Shown here piece by piece: positions 15,973 to 25,700 of a DNA stretch of 62,477 bases. Position numbers and translations under genes: made by a program. Under the pieces are notes generated by a model, which did no database searches, was not told where the DNA came from, and saw only the letters and a program-made list of their open reading frames with translations. Within the stretch, counting starts at the first letter, position 1, and every line of letters begins with the position of its first letter. Source of the stretch: a virus; the IMG/VR virus record IMGVR_UViG_3300025286_000008, positions 1 to 62,477 of that record. The stretch is one strand, 5' to 3'.

Positions 15973-16364
15973 TGTTAGCGAGAATTAGAATTACAGATTC
16001 CATTTGGATCGACGTAGACTCGGAGCGAGAGGTCGATCTCTTTAAGGGCATGGCCCGAGTACAGGAAATCTTTCAGCACGACCGATGTGGTAAGTGCAAA
16101 AATTCAGATGTAAAGTTTGTATGTCGGCAAGACTCCGACGACAATGACTGGTTAGAAATTGTCTGCCAGAGCTTGCAATGTCGGGCTAAGCTGATCTTCG
16201 GTCAGACTAAGGGCAAGGGCGGGGAAATCTATCCCAAGCACCGATGGAACCTGTTGTCCGAAACGCAGCAAAAGCAACGCAGCGACGAAGAGGAATACGC
16301 TGAGCAACACTCAGGTTTTCTTCCTAATGGCGGCTGGTTTATTTATAAACGCAAAGAGGGCTAA
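15972..16364 (+). CDS. Zinc-ribbon protein
   Basis: A 130-residue protein. I chose the ATG at 15972, which overlaps the previous stop (TAATG) and has GGAGG upstream, over an in-frame ATG 27 bases earlier. A four-cysteine ribbon is visible: CGKCKNSDVKFVCRQ and, after an acidic strand, CQSLQCRAKLIFGQ. An IYPKHRW segment follows. Small ribbon proteins with this C-x2-C...C-x4-C layout and a 'lfG..k.G..yPk' tail are common in phage genomes next to recombination genes, but their role is not known. It is the last gene of the plus-strand block. Confidence 0.6.
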   Translation: MLARIRITDSIWIDVDSEREVDLFKGMARVQEIFQHDRCGKCKNSDVKFVCRQDSDDNDWLEIVCQSLQCRAKLIFGQTKGKGGEIYPKHRWNLLSETQQKQRSDEEEYAEQHSGFLPNGGWFIYKRKEG

Positions 16365-16377
16365 TTGTGGCCCCTCT
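16355..16377. terminator. Weak hairpin at convergent gene junction
   Basis: AGAGGG (16355-16360) and CCCTCT (16372-16377) can pair with an 11-base loop, right where the plus-strand and minus-strand gene blocks meet and overlap by four bases. No T-run follows on either strand, so its action as a terminator is doubtful. Confidence 0.3.
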
Positions 16378-17008
16378 CAATGAGAAAGTCAACATAAGCA
16401 TCAGTTTGCTTAAAGGCTTTCCAGCTTTCATAGCGGACACCGTTCCAAGCAAAGTATGATGTCTTAGGAGGCAAAGCTCCGGTCGCACGAAGGTCTTTCT
16501 CGAATGCGTCTAGGGCTTGTCTCTGCAAGGCATTTTGCAATGCTCTAGCCCTATCTTCAAGATAAGTGCTTCGGTTGCGTTCTTTATATTCATCTTGAAT
16601 TTCCCAACGCACTCGAATTCTAGTGGCGTCGTTCATAATCTTCATGCTACGGGCAGTCTCTCGATCAATAAAGAATCGGCCAAGATGACTCAGATAGATA
16701 CCTCTGGACTGAATATATCTGCCCACTCCAGTATACAATCCCTCGGCTGCCGTTGATGCGTGGCGATACGCTCCGTGATGACCGTAGCCGCCACCCCAGC
16801 GATTACCCCACCCTCCGTAGCCATGTCCATAACCATGTCTATTGTGGTGGACACCACGATGACCATTATGATGCTTACAGGTATGGGGATGATTAATACA
16901 AGCTACCGTCTTGGTGCATGCAATAGGATTCTTTGCGACTACCTTGTCGTCTGATACTGCAACTCCGTTTACGAGCAAAAGGCTAATAGTAATTAAAATA
17001 GCTTTCAT
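16361..17008 (-). CDS. Exported His/Gly-rich protein
   Basis: A 215-residue protein with a clear signal peptide (residues 1-18: positive start, hydrophobic core, A-V-S before DD). After two cysteines comes a metal-binding-looking stretch rich in His, Gly, Tyr and Trp, residues about 42-80, for example HHNGHRGVHHNRHGYGHGYG. The remainder is a soluble, charged and largely helical region with a W-N-G-V-R-Y-E-S-W motif near the end. It is the last gene of the late block and overlaps the preceding one by four bases. The product should leave the cytoplasm. It may bind metal or envelope sugars; the function is unknown. Confidence 0.65.
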   Translation of the reverse strand: MKAILITISLLLVNGVAVSDDKVVAKNPIACTKTVACINHPHTCKHHNGHRGVHHNRHGYGHGYGGWGNRWGGGYGHHGAYRHASTAAEGLYTGVGRYIQSRGIYLSHLGRFFIDRETARSMKIMNDATRIRVRWEIQDEYKERNRSTYLEDRARALQNALQRQALDAFEKDLRATGALPPKTSYFAWNGVRYESWKAFKQTDAYVDFLIERGHN

Positions 17009-17280
17009 TGTTCGTCCTTTCTTTCTTCTTCTTTTTGTGGATCGCTGTTCTTCCTATAAGGGAAAATACGATTTAGGAATTGTCGTCGCTTATTACAACC
17101 GCACCAACGCATGCCGGTTGCCTCTTTAATGCCCTCTTCGGTTAGTCCAAACCTAGCAAACACCTTCTGTAAAGTATCCCCCAAGCCTTCGGAATCTTTT
17201 AAGTGGAAGTTGTCTAGTCTAACATCCTCTTCTTTTTCTAGGTGTTCTACTACCTCATCTATTTTAGCCTTGACATCCAT
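17005..17280 (-). CDS. Small phage protein with CGC-KR motif
   Basis: A 91-residue protein: an acidic helical N-terminus, a middle helix (GLGDTLQKVFARFGLTEEGI) and a WCGCNKRRQFLNRIFPY motif near residues 59-75. This short motif (C-x-C-x-x-R-x-x-x-L-N-x-x-F-P) recurs at the ends of various phage proteins; I know of no firm function. It lies between the tail tip gene and the exported His-rich protein. Confidence 0.55.
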   Translation of the reverse strand: MDVKAKIDEVVEHLEKEEDVRLDNFHLKDSEGLGDTLQKVFARFGLTEEGIKEATGMRWCGCNKRRQFLNRIFPYRKNSDPQKEEERKDEQ

Positions 17281-17295
17281 TTTTAGTTTCCAAAA

Positions 17296-20200
17296 TTACG
17301 GAGGAGTAAGCTCAATAGTAACAGTATTATTACAGTCTTCATCAGCAAAGCTTAGTTGAAAACCTGATCCAAAGACTAATAATTTAACATCTCTAAATAT
17401 GGGCGGGGATGGATTACTAGAGGGGTCTTCTATACCACTTGAGACATCTAGTCTATTAACAGGAAAGGCATACCAGGAGCAGTCTACGTTGTCAAAATAA
17501 GCGGGAATCTTGCCCATGCCGGTCGGTGGCTCAATAGCCCACGGCCAAGCAAGATATTGAGTAGCAAGTGTCCCTTCAGGATCGGCTACTGTTGAACCGC
17601 TAGCATCATATGTGACTTTGGTGTTTGTAAGCTGGACGCCAGAATCAACTAAGAAACAATCGCCGGTTGGCAGGGCATGCATGATACGTGGTGGTTGAGG
17701 TGGAACCCAAACTCCTCTTTCACGATCCAGACGCAAATCCAGTGGGGCCATTGGCCACGATTTTGGTTTTTGCAACCACCCATCCATGAACCTATCTAGC
17801 AAAAGCGTTTCTACAAATTTGCCAGACTCTGCATCTGATTCAATATCAATTTTGTTCGGCACTGGCTTACCGCACAAGTCATATCCCCATTGCTGTATCA
17901 TTATAGGTCCACGATGAACCATAAACCTATAGTCACTCTGATAACCATCATCGGACTCTTCAATAGTCCACCCACTAGCAGGAGGCGTAGCTCCTCTACC
18001 CAGTATTTCAATGTCGTGGCCCGATGCGGCTAAATGAGAACGCTCTAACAGGACAGGCTGTTGAGGATTAGCTAGAGCATCTAAAAATGTTCGGGTTACT
18101 GACAGCCTATCATATTCCAAAATCGGACCATCTGCTTGCTTAGAATGATCGGCTAAGCCTGTACACATACCAGTGTTAAAGACAAAATAAGGAGTCAAGC
18201 CGCCATCTCCAGATTTAGAGACTGGTCTAAATAGACCGTCTAAACTCATCATGGCAGTAACGCCATAGGTTCCACTGTCTTGGAAGCCTGCTTGAGCCTG
18301 ACGAATAGCTGAAGTATTAACAGAGGGGCGATAAGAAGAGTTCTCTGTTCCGGTGTTGGTATATCGGCCCACCATAACGTGATGAGAGCTTTTAGGTGCT
18401 TTGTCTACACCAATATTAGCATGATGCTCGCGTCCTCTGGCATTACCAGCAGCTACTTGACGGCGTAGTAATTGCTGAGCCCTAATGTTTCTGGCGGTGC
18501 TTACGCGAGACTGTCCAATAATCTTTAAGCGTTCAGCATTATCTTTGGCGAACCTACCAAATGCAGGAGTATAAGTGCTGAATTGATATTCGGTAGTAAA
18601 ACCATTTGGCCCTACGGTGGAAGATACGCTGGTTATATTAGGCCCAAACTCTCCGGTCCATTCGTTCATAGCAACGCGAACAGTGGGCAAAGTACCAACA
18701 CAAACATTGGTGCTATACGATCTGGTTCCTAGATACTTTTGATTACCCTGAGATACAGGAGGGCTGGCCGTGTCCACCGAGAACAGTTCTGCTCCAATGG
18801 GGATGTTTGGAAATCCCGCTACTGCAACGCTCCCTCGCTCCCCTTTTCTCATTTGAGTTACAGAGCTATTGACCTTATTTAGAGCCGCCTGCGTCATGAT
18901 GTTGTCGCTACCATATTCCCAAGGCACAAGACCATCATCTGTTTCTAGACGCACCTGTCCTGGTAGTCCAGCTATACCCCAAGGGCCATAAGTTTGAACA
19001 TGGCTAACTTGCGGGGCTAAGGCTCCTACGGGTGCAATGGCTCGACCGACCATGCCCAGCACCACAGCACTCTTGTCTACTATCCTGATCGGTGCATCTA
19101 CTCCAGGCTGACCTTCCAGCAATTTATCTAAAGCTGCGAAAGCCTCCCCAAATTTATTACCTTGAGTATGAGAGTCTATAACAGCCCCAGCACCCTTTAG
19201 GAGAAAGGAAACTGTATTACCGGCAGGAGCCAACGGAGTGCCAGCTACCCATCTCTCGTCTACTTCTGCCTTCATCCATATATTGGCTGTTCCGTCTGTG
19301 ATATAGGTATCGTCTCCAAGTCTTGTAGGGTCAGCGTTTAAACCTGCGTTGCCACCTAGACCGCTAGCGGTAACAGGAAAGCGTATAATAGGTTGATATT
19401 TTCCAGCGTCGTCACGAAAGAAGTCTGTAGCGGAGGTATCGTGGGTCAATCCTAATACGGTTGAGGTGCTGTCGTCTATCCAGCAACCCTCAGTAGAAGC
19501 ATTGTGAGAATATTTCTTTTTATCAGACTCTTGATCTGTAACAACGCACACCGATCCAGCATTGACTAGCCACTGCTTGCCATAATATTCATTTGCAAAA
19601 TTACGCACATACTCATATATCATCTCAAAGTCTTTATCGTCATCGGCATCCATAGCGTCCGGTGCGAGCTTGTTAGCAATTGCAATGGCGTGTTCTGGAA
19701 CCTTCCCCTCAATAATCCTTTTAAGAACAACTTTATTAATACGTCCTTCATGACCAATAGCAAGGAGGTGGGCGGCAAAGTCATTATCTACGAATAGGCA
19801 AACTTCTCTCCATGAGTCTATATCAATTAGAGCGGCCCGTAGTTCACTTTCAGTAATCCAATTGTACTGCATAGCAAACGCGGTGTTTAGAGTCTGACTT
19901 AAACGAAAAGTGTCTAAGCGAATCTGATACTCTTCATCTACAATCTGAGCTTGTACTAAATCACCTGCGGTGTCTACCCCAAAGAATGGAACTATGTCTC
20001 CAGCGTCTACTATTTCCGCATCTCTAACCGCACCACCTATTAAATAGATAGAATTATCTTCGTTGCGTACTTCTTCGCCCCTGGTATAAGTTAGAATCCC
20101 TCCGCTAGATGCTGCTTCGTCTGCTCGCCGTGTAGCTATAAAGGTGTCTAGCACTCCTAACGCAGGCTGTTGTGATCTAACTGCTGCCCGCACCTTAATT

Positions 20201-21171
20201 ATCTTTAGTACCTTACCACCGCTAATAACAGGAAGCAATTCTATATAGTAGTCAAAGCCAGCATCACCTGCAACCTCACTAATGATCTCCATAAGGCTAA
20301 TATTTGGCCCTGAAATACGATAGTATAAAGGAGCAAACGGAATCTCGCTTAGATCAATTAAATATTCTGACTTATTAAGATTGGCATTGGGAAGTGTTTG
20401 AAATGCAGAGTCGGTAATGAGGCCGTCTCTTTCAATAATTCCATATCCATCATCTGCGGGTGCTGGCCCTACGTAAATAATTCTAGCTTCTCTGCAATAG
20501 CTTCCGTGGAGAGTAGATACTAACGCTTGGTCAAGGCCAGCGGTTAAAGTGTTAATAGCACACCGAACATCGTTCCAGACCATGCCTCGATCATTGGCGT
20601 GATTACCAATAGTGTTATCAAGGGTTACTCCTCCGATTCCTCCAGCGGGAGATATATTACAGGTTGTGCCTAAACTCTCAACGAAGCCATAGGCATTAAT
20701 TAAGTTCCATACTCCAGAAGTGCCGCCAGGATAGTCATTAACAATAACTTGAGTATTCTCTAAGACAACACGAGGATCAGTTAGCTTGACCGTATAAACT
20801 GGGAATCCGTTAGGATCATTTCTCTCTGTCCAACCTTCAACTAGCCCAGCATATTCAAAGCCACCTCTAGCAGCCTCAGTAAGCCCATCAGGATTTTCTT
20901 CTACTCTAAAGTACGCTGCAACTCCAGGCTCAGGAAAGGTGAATCCTGGGTCAGTCATGCTCTCGGATGTTTGACGAGTTAATGTTTCGTCCCACCAAGT
21001 TCTTGGGCCTGCACAAGTATCTTGTACTAGCTCAATAGTCATACTGGAAGACTGTTCGTTCCAGCCAGCTTGAACACTAAAACTTATAACGCTACAACCG
21101 CAAAAGAGATTCTGCGGGAGCGGCCCGTAGATACGAGCGGGATCACATAGATTTTGACCTAATACTGCCAT
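17296..21171 (-). CDS. Large tail tip / hub-like protein
   Basis: A 1,291-residue protein located two genes downstream of the tape measure, a position usually held by tail hub or tip proteins. It starts MAVLGQNLCDPARIYG with an AGGAGTT site upstream. The N-terminal third has strand-rich domains of the kind seen in hub proteins (TVKLTDPRVVLEN, LYYRISGPNISLMEIISEVAGDAG, GGILTYTRGEEVRNEDNS). The C-terminal third is Trp- and Pro-rich. No lytic or peptidase motif was found. The role is inferred from position, size and composition. Confidence 0.6.
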   Translation of the reverse strand: MAVLGQNLCDPARIYGPLPQNLFCGCSVISFSVQAGWNEQSSSMTIELVQDTCAGPRTWWDETLTRQTSESMTDPGFTFPEPGVAAYFRVEENPDGLTEAARGGFEYAGLVEGWTERNDPNGFPVYTVKLTDPRVVLENTQVIVNDYPGGTSGVWNLINAYGFVESLGTTCNISPAGGIGGVTLDNTIGNHANDRGMVWNDVRCAINTLTAGLDQALVSTLHGSYCREARIIYVGPAPADDGYGIIERDGLITDSAFQTLPNANLNKSEYLIDLSEIPFAPLYYRISGPNISLMEIISEVAGDAGFDYYIELLPVISGGKVLKIIKVRAAVRSQQPALGVLDTFIATRRADEAASSGGILTYTRGEEVRNEDNSIYLIGGAVRDAEIVDAGDIVPFFGVDTAGDLVQAQIVDEEYQIRLDTFRLSQTLNTAFAMQYNWITESELRAALIDIDSWREVCLFVDNDFAAHLLAIGHEGRINKVVLKRIIEGKVPEHAIAIANKLAPDAMDADDDKDFEMIYEYVRNFANEYYGKQWLVNAGSVCVVTDQESDKKKYSHNASTEGCWIDDSTSTVLGLTHDTSATDFFRDDAGKYQPIIRFPVTASGLGGNAGLNADPTRLGDDTYITDGTANIWMKAEVDERWVAGTPLAPAGNTVSFLLKGAGAVIDSHTQGNKFGEAFAALDKLLEGQPGVDAPIRIVDKSAVVLGMVGRAIAPVGALAPQVSHVQTYGPWGIAGLPGQVRLETDDGLVPWEYGSDNIMTQAALNKVNSSVTQMRKGERGSVAVAGFPNIPIGAELFSVDTASPPVSQGNQKYLGTRSYSTNVCVGTLPTVRVAMNEWTGEFGPNITSVSSTVGPNGFTTEYQFSTYTPAFGRFAKDNAERLKIIGQSRVSTARNIRAQQLLRRQVAAGNARGREHHANIGVDKAPKSSHHVMVGRYTNTGTENSSYRPSVNTSAIRQAQAGFQDSGTYGVTAMMSLDGLFRPVSKSGDGGLTPYFVFNTGMCTGLADHSKQADGPILEYDRLSVTRTFLDALANPQQPVLLERSHLAASGHDIEILGRGATPPASGWTIEESDDGYQSDYRFMVHRGPIMIQQWGYDLCGKPVPNKIDIESDAESGKFVETLLLDRFMDGWLQKPKSWPMAPLDLRLDRERGVWVPPQPPRIMHALPTGDCFLVDSGVQLTNTKVTYDASGSTVADPEGTLATQYLAWPWAIEPPTGMGKIPAYFDNVDCSWYAFPVNRLDVSSGIEDPSSNPSPPIFRDVKLLVFGSGFQLSFADEDCNNTVTIELTPP

Positions 21172-21189
21172 CCTAACTCCTATTCCTTC

Positions 21190-22716
21190 TTATGAACTAC
21201 AATTAGTATAAGTGAATCCCATCGTTTTTGTGTACCTACCAATACTAAAATTCCAGTTCTGGCTTTGAGAAGATATAAATACCTGACTATAATTAGCCAT
21301 TAAGTCTCCAGAAATAACTCCAATAAAGTCGTGTACTAGGCCAGTTGGTACGGGCTTATACATCTCAGTAACAGAGTTACATGCTGTGGGAGGCAAGGTT
21401 ACTAGCTCTACACTAACAGTTCTAGTATTGGCTGTGATTGTTCCTATATCCTGTAAGATAGGCCCAGCCGCCCTACCTAATACTGTTTGAGAGGCGAATA
21501 CATCTTGAGCTAGTGTGTCATCAATGGAAATATTTTGAGATAGTAGGCAGTCTCCTGTAATACAACCACTAGTAGTAGTATCATATCCATATGCGTATGA
21601 AATAGTTCCCTCAATCGGATTTATTCCAACACTTCTACTTTTTACTACAGGATTAAGCGACCTGTCAAAGCACTCTCCGGTAACTGCCAAATATGCTGTT
21701 CTAGCCCTATCAAATAGTCTACTCTTGATTTGGTCATAATAACCAGAAGCAGCAGCAAATTTACCGGCGTTGACGTAAAAGCCTTCTTGACTACCACCAT
21801 CTCCGGTATAGGTGATCTCTGCCAACCCCTGAATACTTCCCACAATACTAACAGAGGCCAGCCCTTCAGATTGCTCTACTGATATCTCAAAGTCCTCCAG
21901 GGCATTGTTGGGCAGACTGTCGGCCCCGCTAGGAGTAACTACAAAGGTTTCTACTATACTAATAGAGCCATCAGTTTTATTTGTAGATACTTGACGAAAA
22001 TGATTAAAGACATCGTATCGGCTAAAGTAGTCAACACCTGGGAGGCCAAGAACACCAGTAAGGGTGACAAGCTCTCCATCGAAGCCGAGGCGGTCTATGG
22101 CATAGTCGCGGGCATCTTTCCAGGGGGTGTTGGAAACTTCACTACCCGTATACGCTATTCTTGCTTGTACGTCAATGCTGTGAGTCACGGCTAGCTTATA
22201 GCCAAACTTTTCCTGAGTGCCGTCCGCCAACGTCCAGTCAAACGGTGTTTGTTCGTCAGCAAACTCTACATCCCAGGTTTCCGATGCCGATTCTACAAAT
22301 GGGGGGAAGGGTGCGGAGTCATTAAACTTATCATTACCAGACCCCAAGATAGTGGTAGGCATGTTAAAATCAATTGAATAGCCAGCCCGAAAGGTCATGT
22401 TGTCGCCTTCGGGACTAACCGAGTATCCAGCAACCGTGGGATAGCCACTCAGAATGGGACTGTCGTTACAAGAAATAACCAATAGTCGCCCGTCATGATC
22501 CAGAGCATCCTTTAGTATTTCTATTTTGTCTGACACTCCCAGGATACCGCTGTCTAGCTGAGTACCCGTCAATATGATATCGCCGTTCAAAGTTATAGAA
22601 TGATTCATCCCATAACCTGAACCGTCAGGAGTTTTTAAAGGTTCTGATGACAAATTAAATAACGGTCGGGGCCGAAAATTATAACTGCCATATTTAAATT
22701 CTAATCCACTAGACAT
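21190..22716 (-). CDS. Distal tail protein candidate
   Basis: A 508-residue, strand-rich protein directly after the tape measure gene. It has AAGGAGC upstream of its ATG. The N-terminus (LEFKYGSYNFRPRPLF, then LNGDIILTG) is like that of phage tail proteins with a galectin-like or baseplate-hub N-terminal domain. Gene order (tape measure, this protein, large tip protein) supports a distal tail or adaptor role. There are no enzymatic motifs that I can see. Confidence 0.55.
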   Translation of the reverse strand: MSSGLEFKYGSYNFRPRPLFNLSSEPLKTPDGSGYGMNHSITLNGDIILTGTQLDSGILGVSDKIEILKDALDHDGRLLVISCNDSPILSGYPTVAGYSVSPEGDNMTFRAGYSIDFNMPTTILGSGNDKFNDSAPFPPFVESASETWDVEFADEQTPFDWTLADGTQEKFGYKLAVTHSIDVQARIAYTGSEVSNTPWKDARDYAIDRLGFDGELVTLTGVLGLPGVDYFSRYDVFNHFRQVSTNKTDGSISIVETFVVTPSGADSLPNNALEDFEISVEQSEGLASVSIVGSIQGLAEITYTGDGGSQEGFYVNAGKFAAASGYYDQIKSRLFDRARTAYLAVTGECFDRSLNPVVKSRSVGINPIEGTISYAYGYDTTTSGCITGDCLLSQNISIDDTLAQDVFASQTVLGRAAGPILQDIGTITANTRTVSVELVTLPPTACNSVTEMYKPVPTGLVHDFIGVISGDLMANYSQVFISSQSQNWNFSIGRYTKTMGFTYTNCSS

Positions 22717-22728
22717 TATATTGCTCCT

Positions 22729-25700
22729 TTATTTCCCCTGCTGTAGCGAAGGATCACCATTTTGAGCCATCGCCTTCAGACGAACGCTCACTTGTTCCAG
22801 CACTTGGGCTGTAATCTTAGGCGAGATTTCATTTAATAGCTGACCACCGTTAAGAATAACCTCAACAGGTTGGACGCTGCCGTCTAAGTTAATAGTTAGA
22901 GCAGGAAGATTTTTCAGAGTCTCTGCCGCCTGATTAAGCTTTTCGGCTACCGGAGCAGCAGCATTTCTAAGACCATCCCCCATTCGTTTAGCAGCCACTT
23001 CTGCCGCTGCTATTGGCGATCCCGCCGCACCCGCTGCTCCTGGTTTTGAGGCTGCTAGAGGGGCACTGATATCGGAGTTAAGCGGTAAGCTTTGCAGTTC
23101 ACGGAATCGACCGATATTGGTGACGGGAGAAAATAAGTCACTTGCTGCACCCGCTGCACCCGCTGCTCCTGGTTTTGGAATAGTGACACCGGAAGTGCTT
23201 GCATTGGTTGCTAGGGCAGCAAAGTTGAATCCTGGCAAGCCTGTAGCGTTATTGATGGAGGCTCCTACGCCCCCACGCAAGTTTGCCGCACCTAAACCTG
23301 CTGCTTTAAGAGCCTCTCCAGTTTGCAAAATTGCGGCTCTCATCTGAGCTTGTTGATTAACCATCAATGCTGTATTTTGATCTACAAGACCTTGGATAAT
23401 AGCATTTTGCCCACCAGCAATAGTCTTAATATCGGCTCGACCTTGTTTCTCTGCGTCAGTACTTCCTTGCTTGGTTGCACCTAAGCCGAACAAGTTTCCA
23501 GCTAGCTGTGCCCCTGCACCGTCCGTAGTTATGCCAAGCCCTTTCAGCTTACCGCCGACAAAGTTCTGGATACCCCCAGTAACATTAGCCTGAAGCTGAT
23601 CGCTCTGTGCAGGATTCAACTTTGCTGCCCTAGCAACCAATTCTGGATTTTGTGCTATAGCTGCTGCATCGCCTATACCAATCTGCTCACCACGAGCTAC
23701 TGCCTGCTGTGCTAATACGGGCCTTAGCCTTTTTCGTAAAATCTCTTCCTGTTTTTTCGGATCGCCTTCAGCCGCAGCAAGGTCAGCCGCAAAGAGAGCC
23801 GCCGACTGTCGTTCGTTCAGTCTAGATTCCTGTATACGAGACAACTGAGATTCTATTTCTGAGAGTCGAGTAACATCGCCCGATAGAGTGTCTAGAGCAG
23901 CTTGGTTTCCATCAAGAGCGGCAGTATTGTTCGCTAGCTCTCCTGCAAGTCTAGTTAATTCAGAGGTAGCATCTTCACCACCAGCCTGTCTGTCCTGAGC
24001 AGTAGTAATGTCGTTTTGAATTTGGCCTCTTCTAGCCTGAAGAGTACTTCTACGATCTAATATAGCGTTTGCATTAAACACATTTCCAGGTGCTTGTTCG
24101 CCGCCCCGACTAAGCTGTGCCGTTAGGATTTGCTGTAAGTTTCTTTCGGCAGTAGTGTCTCTCGCTAGAGGGTCACGAGTACTTGGTCTAAACCTATCGA
24201 GTCTTCCTCTAATAGATTGATTATTCTTTATAATACTCTCGTCAGCCTTAGCCTGTTCTCTGGCTATAGTAAGCTGAAGGTTGGCAGACTCAATTATTGC
24301 GGCGTCGAACTTATTAAGAGACTCGATTACAGTTGCCGCTGCTGCTGCTTGATCTTCACCAGCCTTTGTGAGTGTTTTCCCAAGGCTTTCAAAGTCTCCC
24401 AACTGCAATATATTTTTTAGCTGAACCGAACCTTGACCGTCTGCACCCTCACCCTGCCTCTTCGCAAAGGTTGCTTGAAGGTTTGAGACTATATCCTGCT
24501 GAACCACTTCGGGAAGTCTGGCGAACGCTGGACCGGCCTGTTTCTTAAACTCATCAATAATGGCGTTTGGCCCGATATTTACTGCGTCTTCTCCGAGTGA
24601 GTCCAGGGTGGATTTTAAAATCTGAGGTAGATCGCGGCCTATCTGAATCGTTTCTGGTATTCCTCTGAAAGCTCCAGGTTGTCCAGTGGCGTTTCCAATT
24701 CGATTGACTCCAGCCTGTATGTCTGCGTTACTACTTGCAGCTACGTTGGAGAAGGGGTTAATTCTGCCCTGGGCACTAATTTTTCCACCAGCCCCTCCCA
24801 AGATTCTGGCAGTTTCAGCGTCTGCATTTCCAATCCTAGTCTGAAGGTTGGATGTAGCACCGCTTGCCGCTCTAGATAAAAAGTCTGCGGCTTGCCCAAG
24901 AGCGTCTATACTCTTAGTAAGGTTTTCTAATGATTCTTGTACCAATCTAATTTTAGCAAGATTGTCGTCTGCCTTCGGGTCTAGAGCAGTTTCTAGTTCA
25001 CTATTAAAACGAGATAGACTTTGAAGTGCCAACTGCAAGCTATGAGGCGTGTCAAAACCAAGCCCCTTGGCAAGCTCATTAAGCTGTGCAGTGTCTAAGC
25101 CTTGAACACCATTTACAAAATTTTCAATGCTGCTGAACGCACCTTCGGGTAGGGCGTTCAGTAACTTACCGACCTTCTGGTCATCGTTAATGCTACTGTC
25201 AATACTATTAAACAAATTTGAAGCAAAATCCTCAGAAGCACTCTTAAAATCTCCACCTCTCCCTAGTTCCCGCCTTGCTGCTAACTCTGCGGTAGAGAAA
25301 ATGCTAGCTAATACTTTCCCCAACTCTTCGTTATCGCCAGCTATACCTTTAAGATTTTCCGTTAATCTCTTACCAGCCTGTAAAGCCGCAATGTTCTGTA
25401 GATTGCTATGTAAGTCCGCAAGCTCCTTGTTGGCTACTTCACCACCATTGGCAACTGCGAGCAATTCTTCAGAAGATAAGTTATCAACAATATGTTGCAA
25501 TAGTCTTCCGCTAGTGTCTTGAGCCCTTTTTAAATCTTCGTCTCTAATAAGCTCTAGAGACTTAGCTCCCGCCTGACCCGCCTGTACTTGTCTTCCGAAG
25601 CTAACCCTTTGGCTAAAATCTTTCTCTTCACCACCAAAACCTAAGAATTTACCAATCCCTTTTATGTCGTCTAGGAGTGCCAATCCAGGAGTAAAGGTGT

